Of a DNA stretch of 64,000 nucleotides, positions 44,139-52,743 are shown in pieces. Below the pieces are notes generated by a model that searched no databases, had not been told where the DNA came from, and worked only from the letters and a program-made list of their open reading frames with translations. The DNA comes from Cellulophaga sp. HaHaR_3_176 (lineage in GTDB: Bacteria > Bacteroidota > Bacteroidia > Flavobacteriales > Flavobacteriaceae), in NCBI RefSeq assembly GCF_019021925.1, contig NZ_CP058990.1:310001-374000 (forward strand), read 5' to 3'. Position numbers and translations under genes: made by a program. Each line of letters begins with the position of its first letter. The first letter of the stretch is position 1.

Positions 44139-45344
44139 ATGAAGTTCGGAATCATTAGAGAAAGAAAAAACCCTCCAGATAAACGTGTAGTTTTATCTCC
44201 AAAAGCATGTAATAAATTAATAACAACTCATAAAAATGCTGAGGTTTTTATAGAACCTTCTCCTATAAGAACTTTTGCTGATGCTGAGTATGAAGATAAA
44301 GGGTTATCAATATCTTCAAATATGGAAGATTGTGATGTTTTGATAGGAGTTAAAGAAGTTCCTATCGCTAATTTAATAGCGAATAAAAAATATTTTTTCT
44401 TTTCTCATACTATTAAAAAGCAACCTTATAATAGAGATCTATTAAATGCGATTCTTGATAAAAATATAGAATTGTACGATCATGAGGTAATTACCAATGA
44501 AAAAGAACAGCGATTAGTTGCTTTTGGTAGGTATGCTGGTATTGTAGGTGCTTATAATGGATTTAGAGCTTATGGACTTAAATTTAATATATATGACTTG
44601 CCTAAAGCTGAGGCCTTAAAAGATCAACAAGCGTTAATTGACGAGCTAAATAAAATAGAGCTTCCTCCTATAAAAATTTTACTTACAGGAAAAGGTAGAG
44701 TAGGTAATGGTGCTAAAGAAATGGTAGATGCAATGCAGATTAAAAAAGTTACTGTTGCTGATTATTTAACAGAATCTTTTAATGAACCTGTTTATTGTCA
44801 GATTGATGCCTCGGAATATAATAAGCGTAAGGATGGTGTGAGGGGCAATAAAGCCGATTTTTTTGCGAACCCAGAAGAGTATAAAACTAATTTTTTAAGA
44901 TTTACAAAAGTTACAGATTTTTATATTGCAGGTCATTTTTATGGCAACGGAGCCCCTTATTTATATACTAGAGAAGATGCAAAGCATCCAGATTTTAAAA
45001 TTAAAGTAGTAGCAGATGTTAGTTGTGATATCGACGGACCAGTAGCTTCTACAATAAAACCATCTACTATAGCAGATCCTATTTACGGTTATGACCCTGA
45101 GACAGAAAAAGAAATAGATTATAAAAATGAAAAGGCTATTGCAGTTATGGCAGTAGACAATTTGCCATGCGAATTACCACGCGATGCAAGTATAGGTTTC
45201 GGTGATGCTTTTTTAAAAAATGTTATTCCAGCTTTTTTTAATAACGATAAAAATGGACTTCTTGAAAGAGCAAGAATGACACAAAATGGAAAATTAACGG
45301 AACGATACGGGTATTTACAAGATTTTGTAGATGGAAAGGAATAG
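44139..45344 (+). CDS. Saccharopine dehydrogenase-like (LYS1-type) NAD(P) oxidoreductase
   Basis: The 401-aa protein begins FGIIRERKNPPDKRVVLSP, the N-terminal alanine-dehydrogenase/saccharopine-dehydrogenase domain, with KEVP near residue 72 and HTIKKQPYN near 89. A Rossmann region ILLTGKGRVGNGAKEM follows near 175, and VADVSCDIDGPVAST near 288 is typical of the lysine-forming LYS1 group. Flavobacteria do not use the fungal lysine route, so the actual substrate is uncertain. It may act in lysine breakdown or an unknown amino-acid reaction. It is a single gene, convergent with the DUF1361 gene (3 nt between stops). Confidence 0.8.
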   Translation: MKFGIIRERKNPPDKRVVLSPKACNKLITTHKNAEVFIEPSPIRTFADAEYEDKGLSISSNMEDCDVLIGVKEVPIANLIANKKYFFFSHTIKKQPYNRDLLNAILDKNIELYDHEVITNEKEQRLVAFGRYAGIVGAYNGFRAYGLKFNIYDLPKAEALKDQQALIDELNKIELPPIKILLTGKGRVGNGAKEMVDAMQIKKVTVADYLTESFNEPVYCQIDASEYNKRKDGVRGNKADFFANPEEYKTNFLRFTKVTDFYIAGHFYGNGAPYLYTREDAKHPDFKIKVVADVSCDIDGPVASTIKPSTIADPIYGYDPETEKEIDYKNEKAIAVMAVDNLPCELPRDASIGFGDAFLKNVIPAFFNNDKNGLLERARMTQNGKLTERYGYLQDFVDGKE

Positions 45345-45347
45345 CTT

Positions 45348-46007
45348 TTACTTTTTTATTTTTCTAAACGAAAGTAAAGGTTTTAAAATTAAAAATGTTA
45401 ACCAAATAAAAGTTCCAAATGCAATACTCCAAATCCATGCTCTTTGCATAAAAAGGGTGTGGAAAATACTATAGAATAGAGTGTTTGGTCTAGTTAGAAT
45501 ATCCCAAGAATTAAAACGCAAAAATCTACCTAAGAATATTCCAAACCCGCTTAAGAAACTAATGCTGAATAGGAAAAAATGAGTTGTCTTTATGCTAAAT
45601 CTTTGTGTAAAAACATAAAACATATCTAACATAGAAAGTATACCGTAAACTAAACCATTAATTGCAAAAACAAATATTAATATAAAATCAAACCACTTTA
45701 TTCCATAATCGTTTTCAACATGAATTAAGTCGGTAAAAATATAAGCACTATTTGGAATGAATAATAACCAAAGTATAAAAAGTAAGGTAATTAATATTTT
45801 GGACGATTTAATTTTCTCACTACAAATTATATATGTAGATATTGCAAGAGGTATAATAGCTAAAAATAAATTCCAAGCTAAAAATGTAAATAGAATTGTT
45901 TGAGTATAAATAACTCTAATTAAGAGTAAAGAAATACCAAAAATAGTACCATATATAAGTTTTCTATAAATTTGATTTGATAGTATGGTGCTAAATTTTT
46001 TATTCAA
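45348..46007 (-). CDS. DUF1361 membrane protein
   Basis: The 219-aa protein has about six membrane helices. The stretch LLFIPNSAYIFTDLIHVEN near residue 85 is the DUF1361 signature (usually PNAPYIITDLIH). The family is widespread in Bacteroidota and Firmicutes with no known function. It is transcribed alone. Confidence 0.85.
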   Translation of the reverse strand: MNKKFSTILSNQIYRKLIYGTIFGISLLLIRVIYTQTILFTFLAWNLFLAIIPLAISTYIICSEKIKSSKILITLLFILWLLFIPNSAYIFTDLIHVENDYGIKWFDFILIFVFAINGLVYGILSMLDMFYVFTQRFSIKTTHFFLFSISFLSGFGIFLGRFLRFNSWDILTRPNTLFYSIFHTLFMQRAWIWSIAFGTFIWLTFLILKPLLSFRKIKK

Positions 46008-46156
46008 GATAGTTTAAACTAAGATTTGTTTAAATCTAACGTATTTTTTGTTTTATTGTTGCAGTTGATATGGTTCTTGCTTTATAATATCAATAGAATA
46101 AATAATAATGTAAATTTTTTATCGTTTAATTCTCAAACAATAAATAAATAACCATA

Positions 46157-46624
46157 ATGAAACATTTTTTTTTAATTTGCTTAACCTTTTTTAGTTTACT
46201 TAGTTGTTCAAGCGATGATGATAATGACGGCAGTAGTAGTATTAGTGATCAAAATTTATCAGGAACAGTAGAAGGTAATTCATTTACTTTTAAAGGGGGG
46301 CAAGCTTATTTCAGGTCTAGTTCTAGTACAGAAGAAATTACAATCAATTTAACGAATGAGCCTTTTGGCTGTGAGACATCAACTTTTGATTATGGATTGA
46401 AAATTTCAGCAGATGTGCCGAATGAAGTAGGTGTTTATACTGATGTTAATATTGTAACTCAAGACGGTAATAACACACCATTTAATAGTATAGGTGAAAC
46501 TGTAGAGATTACTGCAGTAAGTGCTACAGAAATATCAGGAAAAATGAAGTTAAACAAAGAGGGGAGCTCTATGTTTGCTGAAAGTATTTTTGAAGGATCA
46601 TTTACTATTTCTATTTGTGAATAA
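46157..46624 (+). CDS. Hypothetical lipoprotein, 155 aa
   Basis: A signal peptide with lipobox LLSC (Cys17) is followed by an acidic linker SSDDDNDGSSS, typical of surface-exposed lipoproteins in Bacteroidota, where negatively charged residues after the Cys favour export to the outer face. The rest is a beta-rich domain with two Cys near the middle and end. No family recognised. A strong terminator follows. Confidence 0.7.
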   Translation: MKHFFLICLTFFSLLSCSSDDDNDGSSSISDQNLSGTVEGNSFTFKGGQAYFRSSSSTEEITINLTNEPFGCETSTFDYGLKISADVPNEVGVYTDVNIVTQDGNNTPFNSIGETVEITAVSATEISGKMKLNKEGSSMFAESIFEGSFTISICE

Positions 46625-46647
46625 TTGAAATTCAAATATATATAAAT

Positions 46648-46689
46648 AAAAAAAAGAGTCCTGTTTAATTAAACAGGACTCTTTTTTTT
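46648..46689. terminator. Bidirectional terminator
   Basis: A perfect 21-bp stem centred at 46668/46669 contains AAGAGTCCTGTTTAA and its complement, flanked by A-runs on one side and T-runs on the other. It ends the lipoprotein gene on the + strand and overlaps the stop of the convergent DUF3857 gene. Confidence 0.92.
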
Positions 46690-48655
46690 ATTTCTTTTTC
46701 AAAACGATTAAAGTATTGTTTTGAGTGTTTATTACATGTTTAAAAAGTTCTTTAAGTCCAGGTTGAAAATCGGCAGGATAAGAGGTGTTATTTAATGATA
46801 TGTTGAAAAATAAATTAACTTGGTTTGCCTCATTGTTACATCCAAATTGAAAGGTTGCATTTCTATCTGTTAATACAATTTTTTTTCCATCAGGTAGCTT
46901 TTGTACTTCGTATCCTTCAGGTATTTTAATTTTAGCTAAATAAGTGTAATTTTTTTTATAGCCAAAATCAATAGGGTAGTTCCTTTTTTCAAGGGTAAAT
47001 GGGTTTTTAGAAAAGAATTTTACTAAAAAAGGATCTAGAAATATAATATCATTTGATACTATATTTTCAATTTTATAATTGAAGGTTTCGTGAGTTTTTT
47101 TATTATTACTTTTTTCATCATTATATTCATAAGATATAATATTAAAATCTTCTTTATTAGAATTTGTATAGGTATCTAAATATTCCTCTTCGGTAGTTTC
47201 ACTTAAACTTCTTATTTTGTCAATAGCATTGTATCCTGTGTTAATTTCATCTAAACTTCCAATCACAGTATTATTATTTAAATCAAAACTAATCTGTGTA
47301 TTTACATAATATTTGCTAACTTCATCAGGGTTAATGTCATGCCAATAACTATCATTTTTAAAATCCATTATACGACCATAATAATTAAGACATTTAAAAG
47401 GTAACATTCCAAATGGCACAAATTTATCAGTAGCATCTAGTAGATAAGTTTTACCTTCTATTTCAACTTTTGCAATTACATAATTAAAATCTGATATGAC
47501 AGGGTGGCTTTGTTTAGGTAAGCCGTTATTTCTAGTAGATAGTAACATTAGTTTAGTGTCAATACCAGCAGCATTTAATAAATTAATTAATGAAATATTG
47601 ATTTCGCCAATATTTCCTTTTTTTTCATAAAAAGCTTCCTTTACTCTTATATTTCTGTATATACCATATTTGCCATTCCATGTATAATGATTCTGAATAA
47701 AGGCATAAATATTTTTAGCTCGAGTAAGCTTATCGCCCTCAGTTAGCATCTTTTTAGGCACATTTTTTTCGAAAAAATCGGTTTTCTTAAGTTGGCGACC
47801 AATGTCTTTGTCAGATTTAAACTCGCGGTCAACATCTCTCCAGCTTTTAGTGTATTTATGTATAGAGCCATCTAATCCATAATGTGTAGCTAATTCAAAA
47901 TCAATTCTTGATATGTAATTGGAAGTGGCTAACATATAATCCTCCTCTTCATTAAAAGCAGGTATGTCTTTCATCGCATACTTTAAAACTACACAATCTG
48001 CAGGTTCAGTAATACCAGGAACATAAAAACAGTCTTTTTTCAAGTTAACGTCGTTGGTATTTAATTTTAAAGAACCTATTATACTTCTGTTGTACTGATA
48101 ATTGCTTGGTATTTTTGCATTAAACTCGCTATATAGCTTTGGAATATTTGACTGAAATTGCCATCCTTCGAAATTATAGAAAAAAGGGCTAATCAGTTTA
48201 TAAGAATATTCTAAAATTGAACCTTCTTTTATATTAGGGAAAGCAAATCTTTTTTCAGTAACATTTTCGTGCACATCAGTACTATAAATATGACTTTGAG
48301 TTAATCCTGTTTTAATAGTGCCATTATGGGTAATCGCTTTTATTTCTTCTATTTTTTCTGTAGCACTTTCATTGTGGTAAAAAGGTATTTCGATGTTTCC
48401 TTCATTAAAACCTTTAGAATTTAGGATTTTAATTTTCACATGATATTTTTTTACAATCATAATCCTATCATCTATTATGTCAAAATAGTTATCGCCTTTT
48501 TCATAGAGTGTTATAGCATTAGCGGTACTATCTTTTTCATAAATTGAAAAATTCAACTCTTCTTGAGTTAAAATTCCAAAAGAATTATTTTCTTGAGCAT
48601 TGAGATTTAAAAAACAGATGAATAAAAGAGAAAATAGAGGTTTTAAGGTGTGCAT
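46688..48655 (-). CDS. DUF3857/transglutaminase-like periplasmic protein
   Basis: The 655-aa secreted protein (signal peptide ending LNAQ) has an N-terminal DUF3857 domain (KIKILNSKGFNEGNIEIP) and a transglutaminase-like core. In the core the usual GDCKDK segment reads GNIGEIN, so the catalytic Cys is missing, and the His segment reads FNYVIAKV without His; LLDATD keeps the Asp. It is therefore probably non-catalytic, or its chemistry is altered. Such proteins are common in Flavobacteriia. Function unknown. Confidence 0.85.
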   Translation of the reverse strand: MHTLKPLFSLLFICFLNLNAQENNSFGILTQEELNFSIYEKDSTANAITLYEKGDNYFDIIDDRIMIVKKYHVKIKILNSKGFNEGNIEIPFYHNESATEKIEEIKAITHNGTIKTGLTQSHIYSTDVHENVTEKRFAFPNIKEGSILEYSYKLISPFFYNFEGWQFQSNIPKLYSEFNAKIPSNYQYNRSIIGSLKLNTNDVNLKKDCFYVPGITEPADCVVLKYAMKDIPAFNEEEDYMLATSNYISRIDFELATHYGLDGSIHKYTKSWRDVDREFKSDKDIGRQLKKTDFFEKNVPKKMLTEGDKLTRAKNIYAFIQNHYTWNGKYGIYRNIRVKEAFYEKKGNIGEINISLINLLNAAGIDTKLMLLSTRNNGLPKQSHPVISDFNYVIAKVEIEGKTYLLDATDKFVPFGMLPFKCLNYYGRIMDFKNDSYWHDINPDEVSKYYVNTQISFDLNNNTVIGSLDEINTGYNAIDKIRSLSETTEEEYLDTYTNSNKEDFNIISYEYNDEKSNNKKTHETFNYKIENIVSNDIIFLDPFLVKFFSKNPFTLEKRNYPIDFGYKKNYTYLAKIKIPEGYEVQKLPDGKKIVLTDRNATFQFGCNNEANQVNLFFNISLNNTSYPADFQPGLKELFKHVINTQNNTLIVLKKK

Positions 48656-48686
48656 TTGGTTGGCTTTGTAAATAGGTTGTTAAGAT

Positions 48687-48730
48687 AAAAAAAAGGGGAC
48701 ACTTTAAAATCTCAAGTATCCCCTTTTTTT
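48687..48730 (-). terminator. Terminator downstream of kdsA
   Basis: Arms AAAAGGGGACACTT and AAGTATCCCCTTTT pair with one internal mismatch and an A/T-run at each outer edge. It lies between the kdsA stop and the start of the DUF3857 gene, both on the minus strand. Confidence 0.85.
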
Positions 48731-48744
48731 ATTATAATAAATAT

Positions 48745-49566
48745 TTATTTTAACGAATTTACAGTTTTTCTAATAGCAACTAAATTGGTAAGAAGTTTTT
48801 CTAAATGATCTAAATGCAGCATATTAGCACCATCGCTTTTTGCAATAGAAGGGTCATAATGTGTTTCCATGAAAATACCATCAGCACCTGTAACAATACC
48901 TGCACGAGCAATAGTTTCAATCATATCAGGTCTGCCGCCTGTAACACCACTTGTTTGGTTAGGTTGTTGTAAAGAATGTGTGACATCTAAAACAACAGGA
49001 GCGTAAGCTTTCATTGTTGGTATGCCTCTAAAATCTACTATCATATCTTGGTAACCAAACATAGTACCACGGTCTGTAATTACTACCTGTTCATTACCCG
49101 AATCTTTTACTTTAGCAACAGCGTGTTTCATGCTTTCAGGACTCATAAATTGTCCTTTCTTCAAGTTTACAACTTTACCAGTATTAGCAGCAGCAACAAC
49201 TAAATCTGTTTGGCGTACTAAAAAAGCGGGTATCTGCAAAATATCTACATATTCCGCAGCCATAGCAGCATCAGTTACTTCATGAATATCGGTTACAGTA
49301 GGTACTTTAAAAGTTTCAGATACTTTTCTCAAAATTTTAAGAGCTTTTTCATCACCAATTCCAGAGAAAGAATCAACACGACTGCGGTTAGCTTTTTTAA
49401 AACTTCCTTTAAAAATATAAGGTATTTTTAGCTTATCAGTAACTTCAATAATACGCTCTGCAATTCGTAACGCCATGTCTTCCCCTTCTATAGCACAAGG
49501 GCCACATAAAAGAAAAAAGTTGTCACTATTTGTATGTTTTATTTGAGGTATCTTATCTATGTTCAT
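48745..49566 (-). CDS. kdsA: 3-deoxy-8-phosphooctulonate synthase (Kdo-8-P synthase)
   Basis: The 273-aa enzyme condenses phosphoenolpyruvate with arabinose 5-phosphate in lipopolysaccharide core synthesis. It shows LLCGPCAIEGEDMAL, YIFKGSFKKANRSR, PTVTDIHE, LQIPAFLVRQTDL and VLDVTHSLQQPN, all highly diagnostic. The Cys in GPCAIE marks the metal-dependent class. It is the only Kdo gene in the window and is not part of the polysaccharide locus upstream. Confidence 0.97.
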   Translation of the reverse strand: MNIDKIPQIKHTNSDNFFLLCGPCAIEGEDMALRIAERIIEVTDKLKIPYIFKGSFKKANRSRVDSFSGIGDEKALKILRKVSETFKVPTVTDIHEVTDAAMAAEYVDILQIPAFLVRQTDLVVAAANTGKVVNLKKGQFMSPESMKHAVAKVKDSGNEQVVITDRGTMFGYQDMIVDFRGIPTMKAYAPVVLDVTHSLQQPNQTSGVTGGRPDMIETIARAGIVTGADGIFMETHYDPSIAKSDGANMLHLDHLEKLLTNLVAIRKTVNSLK

Positions 49567-49587
49567 TTTGTGTATAATTTAATATAG

Positions 49588-49595
49588 CAAAGATA
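49588..49595 (-). promoter_or_regulatory. Candidate -7 box of kdsA
   Basis: On the minus strand it reads TATCTTTG, matching TAnnTTTG, 21 nt before the kdsA start. No convincing -33 TTG is seen. Confidence 0.4.
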
Positions 49596-49668
49596 ATAGA
49601 ATTTAAATCTAATCACTACTTGTAGAACGTCCTCAAAATCAGTATAATAAAAATTTGGATAGTTTGTA

Positions 49669-49697
49669 TTGTGCTATCAAAAATAGCAGTACCTTTG
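49669..49697 (+). promoter_or_regulatory. Bacteroidota-type promoter of typA
   Basis: TTG (49669-49671), an 18-nt spacer, then TACCTTTG (49690-49697): a good match to the -33/-7 consensus TTG and TAnnTTTG. It lies 40 nt before the typA ATG and gives a short leader. Confidence 0.65.
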
Positions 49698-49737
49698 CGC
49701 AAAATTTAGCAGGAAAAGTTCCTTTAATAAAGTATTT

Positions 49738-51537
49738 ATGTCAGCAACAAAAAATATTGCCATTATTGCCCATGTCGATCACGGTAAAACTACTTTGGTA
49801 GATAAAATTATGTATCACTGTCAGTTGTTTAGAGAAAATCAAAACACAGGTGATTTAATATTAGATAATAACGATTTAGAACGTGAAAGAGGTATTACTA
49901 TTACTTCTAAAAACGTTTCAGTGGTATATAAAGGTACCAAGATTAATATTATTGATACTCCTGGTCACGCCGATTTTGGTGGTGAAGTTGAGCGTGTATT
50001 AAATATGGCTGATGGTGTTTTATTGTTGGTTGATGCTTTTGAAGGTCCAATGCCTCAAACACGTTTTGTATTACAAAAAGCTATCGATTTAGGCCTTAAG
50101 CCTTGTGTGGTAGTTAATAAAGTTGATAAAGAAAACTGTACTCCTGAAGAAGTTCATGAGAAAGTTTTTGATTTAATGTTTGAATTAGGTGCTGAAGAGT
50201 GGCAACTAGATTTTCCAACAGTATACGGTTCAGCAAAGAACAACTGGATGAGTGACGATTGGAAAAACCAAACAGAAAATATAGAACCATTGTTAGATAT
50301 GGTTATCGAGCATGTTCCAACTTTTGAACCAAAAGAAGGTAATACTCAAATGTTAATTACATCTTTAGATTTCTCTTCTTTTACTGGTCGTATCGCTATT
50401 GGTCGATTATTAAGAGGTGGTTTAAAAGAAGGTCAAACAGTTTCTTTGGTTAAAAGAGATGGTTCGATTGTAAAAACAAAAATAAAAGAATTATATACTT
50501 TCGAAGGTCTAGGTAGACTTAGAGTAGAGGAAGTTGCAACTGGTGATATTTGTGCTATTGTTGGCCTAGAAGGATTTGAAATTGGTGATACAGTTGCAGA
50601 TGTTGAAAACCCAGAGGGTTTAAAAACTATTGCTATTGATGAACCGACAATGAGTATGTTATTTACAATTAACGATTCTCCTTTCTTTGGTAGAGATGGT
50701 AAATTTGTTACTTCTCGTCATATTAAAGATCGTTTAGAGCGTGAATTAGAAAAAAACTTAGCATTACGTGTTAATCCAACTGATAGTGCTGATAAGTTTT
50801 TAGTATTTGGTAGAGGTGTATTACATTTATCTGTATTGATAGAAACAATGCGTCGTGAAGGTTACGAAATGCAAATTGGTCAGCCACAAGTTATCATCAA
50901 AGAAATTGATGGTCAAAAATGTGAGCCAGTAGAGCAATTGACTATTGATTTGCCAGAAGAAGTTTCAGGTAAAGCAGTAGAAATGGTTTCTATGCGTAAA
51001 GGTGAAATGACTAGTATGGAAGCTAAAGGAAATCGTATGATTTGCGAATTCTTAATTCCATCAAGAGGTATTATAGGTTTAAGAAATCAGTTATTGACAG
51101 CTACAGCTGGTGAAGCAATTATGTCACACCGTTTCTTAGAGTATCAACCAATGAGAGGTGATATTCCTCAACGTCAAAATGGTTCTTTAGTTTCTATGGA
51201 AATGGGTAAATCAATTCCTTATTCTATTGATAAATTACAAGATAGAGGTAAGTTTTTTGTTGAGCCAGGAGAAGATATCTACGAAGGTCAAGTTATCGGA
51301 GAAAACTCTAGAGGTGATGACATGACAGTAAATATTACAAAAACTAAAAAAATGTCTAACGTACGTTCTTCAGGAGCTGATGATAAGGCAAAAATTGTAC
51401 CTGCAATTAAATTCTCTTTAGAAGAAGCTTTAGAATATATTCAGAAAGATGAGTATGTTGAGGTTACTCCTAAATTCTTAAGAATAAGAAAAATATACTT
51501 AACGGAGAACGAACGTAAGCGTAATAAAATAGCGTAA
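49738..51537 (+). CDS. typA: Ribosome-associated GTPase TypA/BipA
   Basis: The 599-aa translational GTPase has the full G-domain at its N-terminus: AHVDHGKTTLVDK (G1), RGITITSKN (G2), DTPGHADFGGEVERVL (G3) and NKVDK (G4). Elongation-factor-like domains follow, and the family-specific C-terminal part contains SRGIIGLRNQLLTATAGEA. It binds ribosomes during stress or cold and helps assembly. It has a good promoter and a terminator, so it is monocistronic. Confidence 0.98.
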   Translation: MSATKNIAIIAHVDHGKTTLVDKIMYHCQLFRENQNTGDLILDNNDLERERGITITSKNVSVVYKGTKINIIDTPGHADFGGEVERVLNMADGVLLLVDAFEGPMPQTRFVLQKAIDLGLKPCVVVNKVDKENCTPEEVHEKVFDLMFELGAEEWQLDFPTVYGSAKNNWMSDDWKNQTENIEPLLDMVIEHVPTFEPKEGNTQMLITSLDFSSFTGRIAIGRLLRGGLKEGQTVSLVKRDGSIVKTKIKELYTFEGLGRLRVEEVATGDICAIVGLEGFEIGDTVADVENPEGLKTIAIDEPTMSMLFTINDSPFFGRDGKFVTSRHIKDRLERELEKNLALRVNPTDSADKFLVFGRGVLHLSVLIETMRREGYEMQIGQPQVIIKEIDGQKCEPVEQLTIDLPEEVSGKAVEMVSMRKGEMTSMEAKGNRMICEFLIPSRGIIGLRNQLLTATAGEAIMSHRFLEYQPMRGDIPQRQNGSLVSMEMGKSIPYSIDKLQDRGKFFVEPGEDIYEGQVIGENSRGDDMTVNITKTKKMSNVRSSGADDKAKIVPAIKFSLEEALEYIQKDEYVEVTPKFLRIRKIYLTENERKRNKIA

Positions 51538-51560
51538 TCAATTTTATTATTGATGTGTAT

Positions 51561-51588
51561 AAATCCTAAGATGAAAATCTTAGGATTT
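51561..51588 (+). terminator. Terminator of typA
   Basis: Stem AAATCCTAAGAT (51561-51572), GAAA loop, ATCTTAGGATTT (51577-51588), then a T-run. It lies 23 nt after the typA stop. Confidence 0.92.
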
Positions 51589-51656
51589 TTTTTGATATTT
51601 ACTGAAATTAATTAAGATGTAGTACGACTATACTATATCAATCTAAAAAATAATAA

Positions 51657-52553
51657 ATGAAATTTACTATTAAAATAGCTATGGCATTGTTTTTATTAGC
51701 ATTTACAGCTTGTAAAAACGAACCTAAAAAAGAAAAAATGGATGAAACTGCTACAACTGAAATGGTTGAAAAGTATGATATTCCTGAATCTTGGGTTAAG
51801 AATAGAGTTGAAAAAGCAAAGACACGTTTAAATGCATCTGAAGCTGGAAAAGTACTGTGGAATGGAATGGAAGCGCAAGGTGGTTTAGAAAAATGGTTTA
51901 ATAACGGATATTTATCATTTCGTTTTGATTACCAACCATTAGATGGTTCTACACGCAGAAACTCATACCAGACTGTTGATACTTGGAATAATAAAGCAAG
52001 ACATAATAGTGTTGAAGATACAACAGCTATTTTTGGATGGGATGGTAAAGAAGCTTGGGTAATGGCTAAAGATAGTACTGCTTTTGAGTATGATACTAAA
52101 TTTTGGGCTTTAACTCCTATTTATCTTTTTGCACATCCATTTGTATTAGATGGTGAAGGTGTTGGTTTAGAGCTTTTGGAAGGTAGAGAATACAAAGGTG
52201 ATATGCAAGATGTAATAAAAGCTACGTTTGCTTCAGGTACGGGTGATGCTCCAGATGATTATTATATATTATACTTTGATAAAAACACTCATAAGATGAG
52301 TGCAATTAGTTATATAGTTTCTTACCCTGGTTATTTCCCTAATGGAGGTCACGCTCCTGAAAAAATAATGGAAATTGTAGGTTGGAAAACTGTAGACGGA
52401 ATTGATTTACCTACCAGTTTAAAAACACATTGGTCTAAAGAAGGTGATTTAGGAGAATATATTACTAAAATAGAAATTAGTGATCTTTCTTTTTCGCCTA
52501 GCGTATCAGAAAACTATTTTTCTAAACCAGAAGGTGCTAAAGTAATAGAGTAA
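51657..52553 (+). CDS. Hypothetical lipoprotein, 298 aa (DUF6503-like)
   Basis: A signal peptide with lipobox FTAC (Cys19) leads a Lys/Glu linker and a beta-rich domain with repeated aromatic motifs (WNGMEAQGGLEKWFNNGYLS, WALTPIYLFAHPF, YILYFDKNTHKM). The pattern resembles DUF6503-type proteins of Bacteroidota that look like outer-membrane lipoprotein carriers (LolA-like fold), but this is a tentative match. It stands alone between two strong terminators. Function unknown. Confidence 0.65.
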   Translation: MKFTIKIAMALFLLAFTACKNEPKKEKMDETATTEMVEKYDIPESWVKNRVEKAKTRLNASEAGKVLWNGMEAQGGLEKWFNNGYLSFRFDYQPLDGSTRRNSYQTVDTWNNKARHNSVEDTTAIFGWDGKEAWVMAKDSTAFEYDTKFWALTPIYLFAHPFVLDGEGVGLELLEGREYKGDMQDVIKATFASGTGDAPDDYYILYFDKNTHKMSAISYIVSYPGYFPNGGHAPEKIMEIVGWKTVDGIDLPTSLKTHWSKEGDLGEYITKIEISDLSFSPSVSENYFSKPEGAKVIE

Positions 52554-52568
52554 CTATATTAATTTCGA

Positions 52569-52612
52569 ACTCAAAAAGCCTGAAATCATTTATGATTTCA
52601 GGCTTTTTGAGT
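52569..52612 (+). terminator. Strong terminator hairpin
   Basis: A perfect 21-bp stem (52569-52589 with 52592-52612; core AAAAAGCCTGAAATCAT) has a 2-nt loop. It ends the lipoprotein gene; the arms also carry A/T-runs for the other strand. Confidence 0.92.
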
Positions 52613-52703
52613 TAATAAGATATTTAAAGCTTTGAGCTATTTGAGTATTGAAAACAAAACTTTAATCTGATTACATTTTCTAAAATTAATTTGATTTAAG
52701 CTG

Positions 52704-52711
52704 TACATTTG
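52704..52711 (+). promoter_or_regulatory. Candidate -7 box of the SDR gene
   Basis: TACATTTG matches TAnnTTTG, 32 nt before the ATG at 52744. A TTG is 10 nt upstream, too close for a standard -33 element. Confidence 0.35.
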
Positions 52712-52743
52712 CAGCGTTCTAAAAAGACAAAAGATTTAATTGC

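Noticed and set aside
44139-45344. Calling the oxidoreductase alanine dehydrogenase or lysine biosynthesis LYS1
   Set aside because: The C-terminal half fits the LYS1 group better than alanine dehydrogenase, but the fungal lysine pathway is not expected here, so I left the substrate open.
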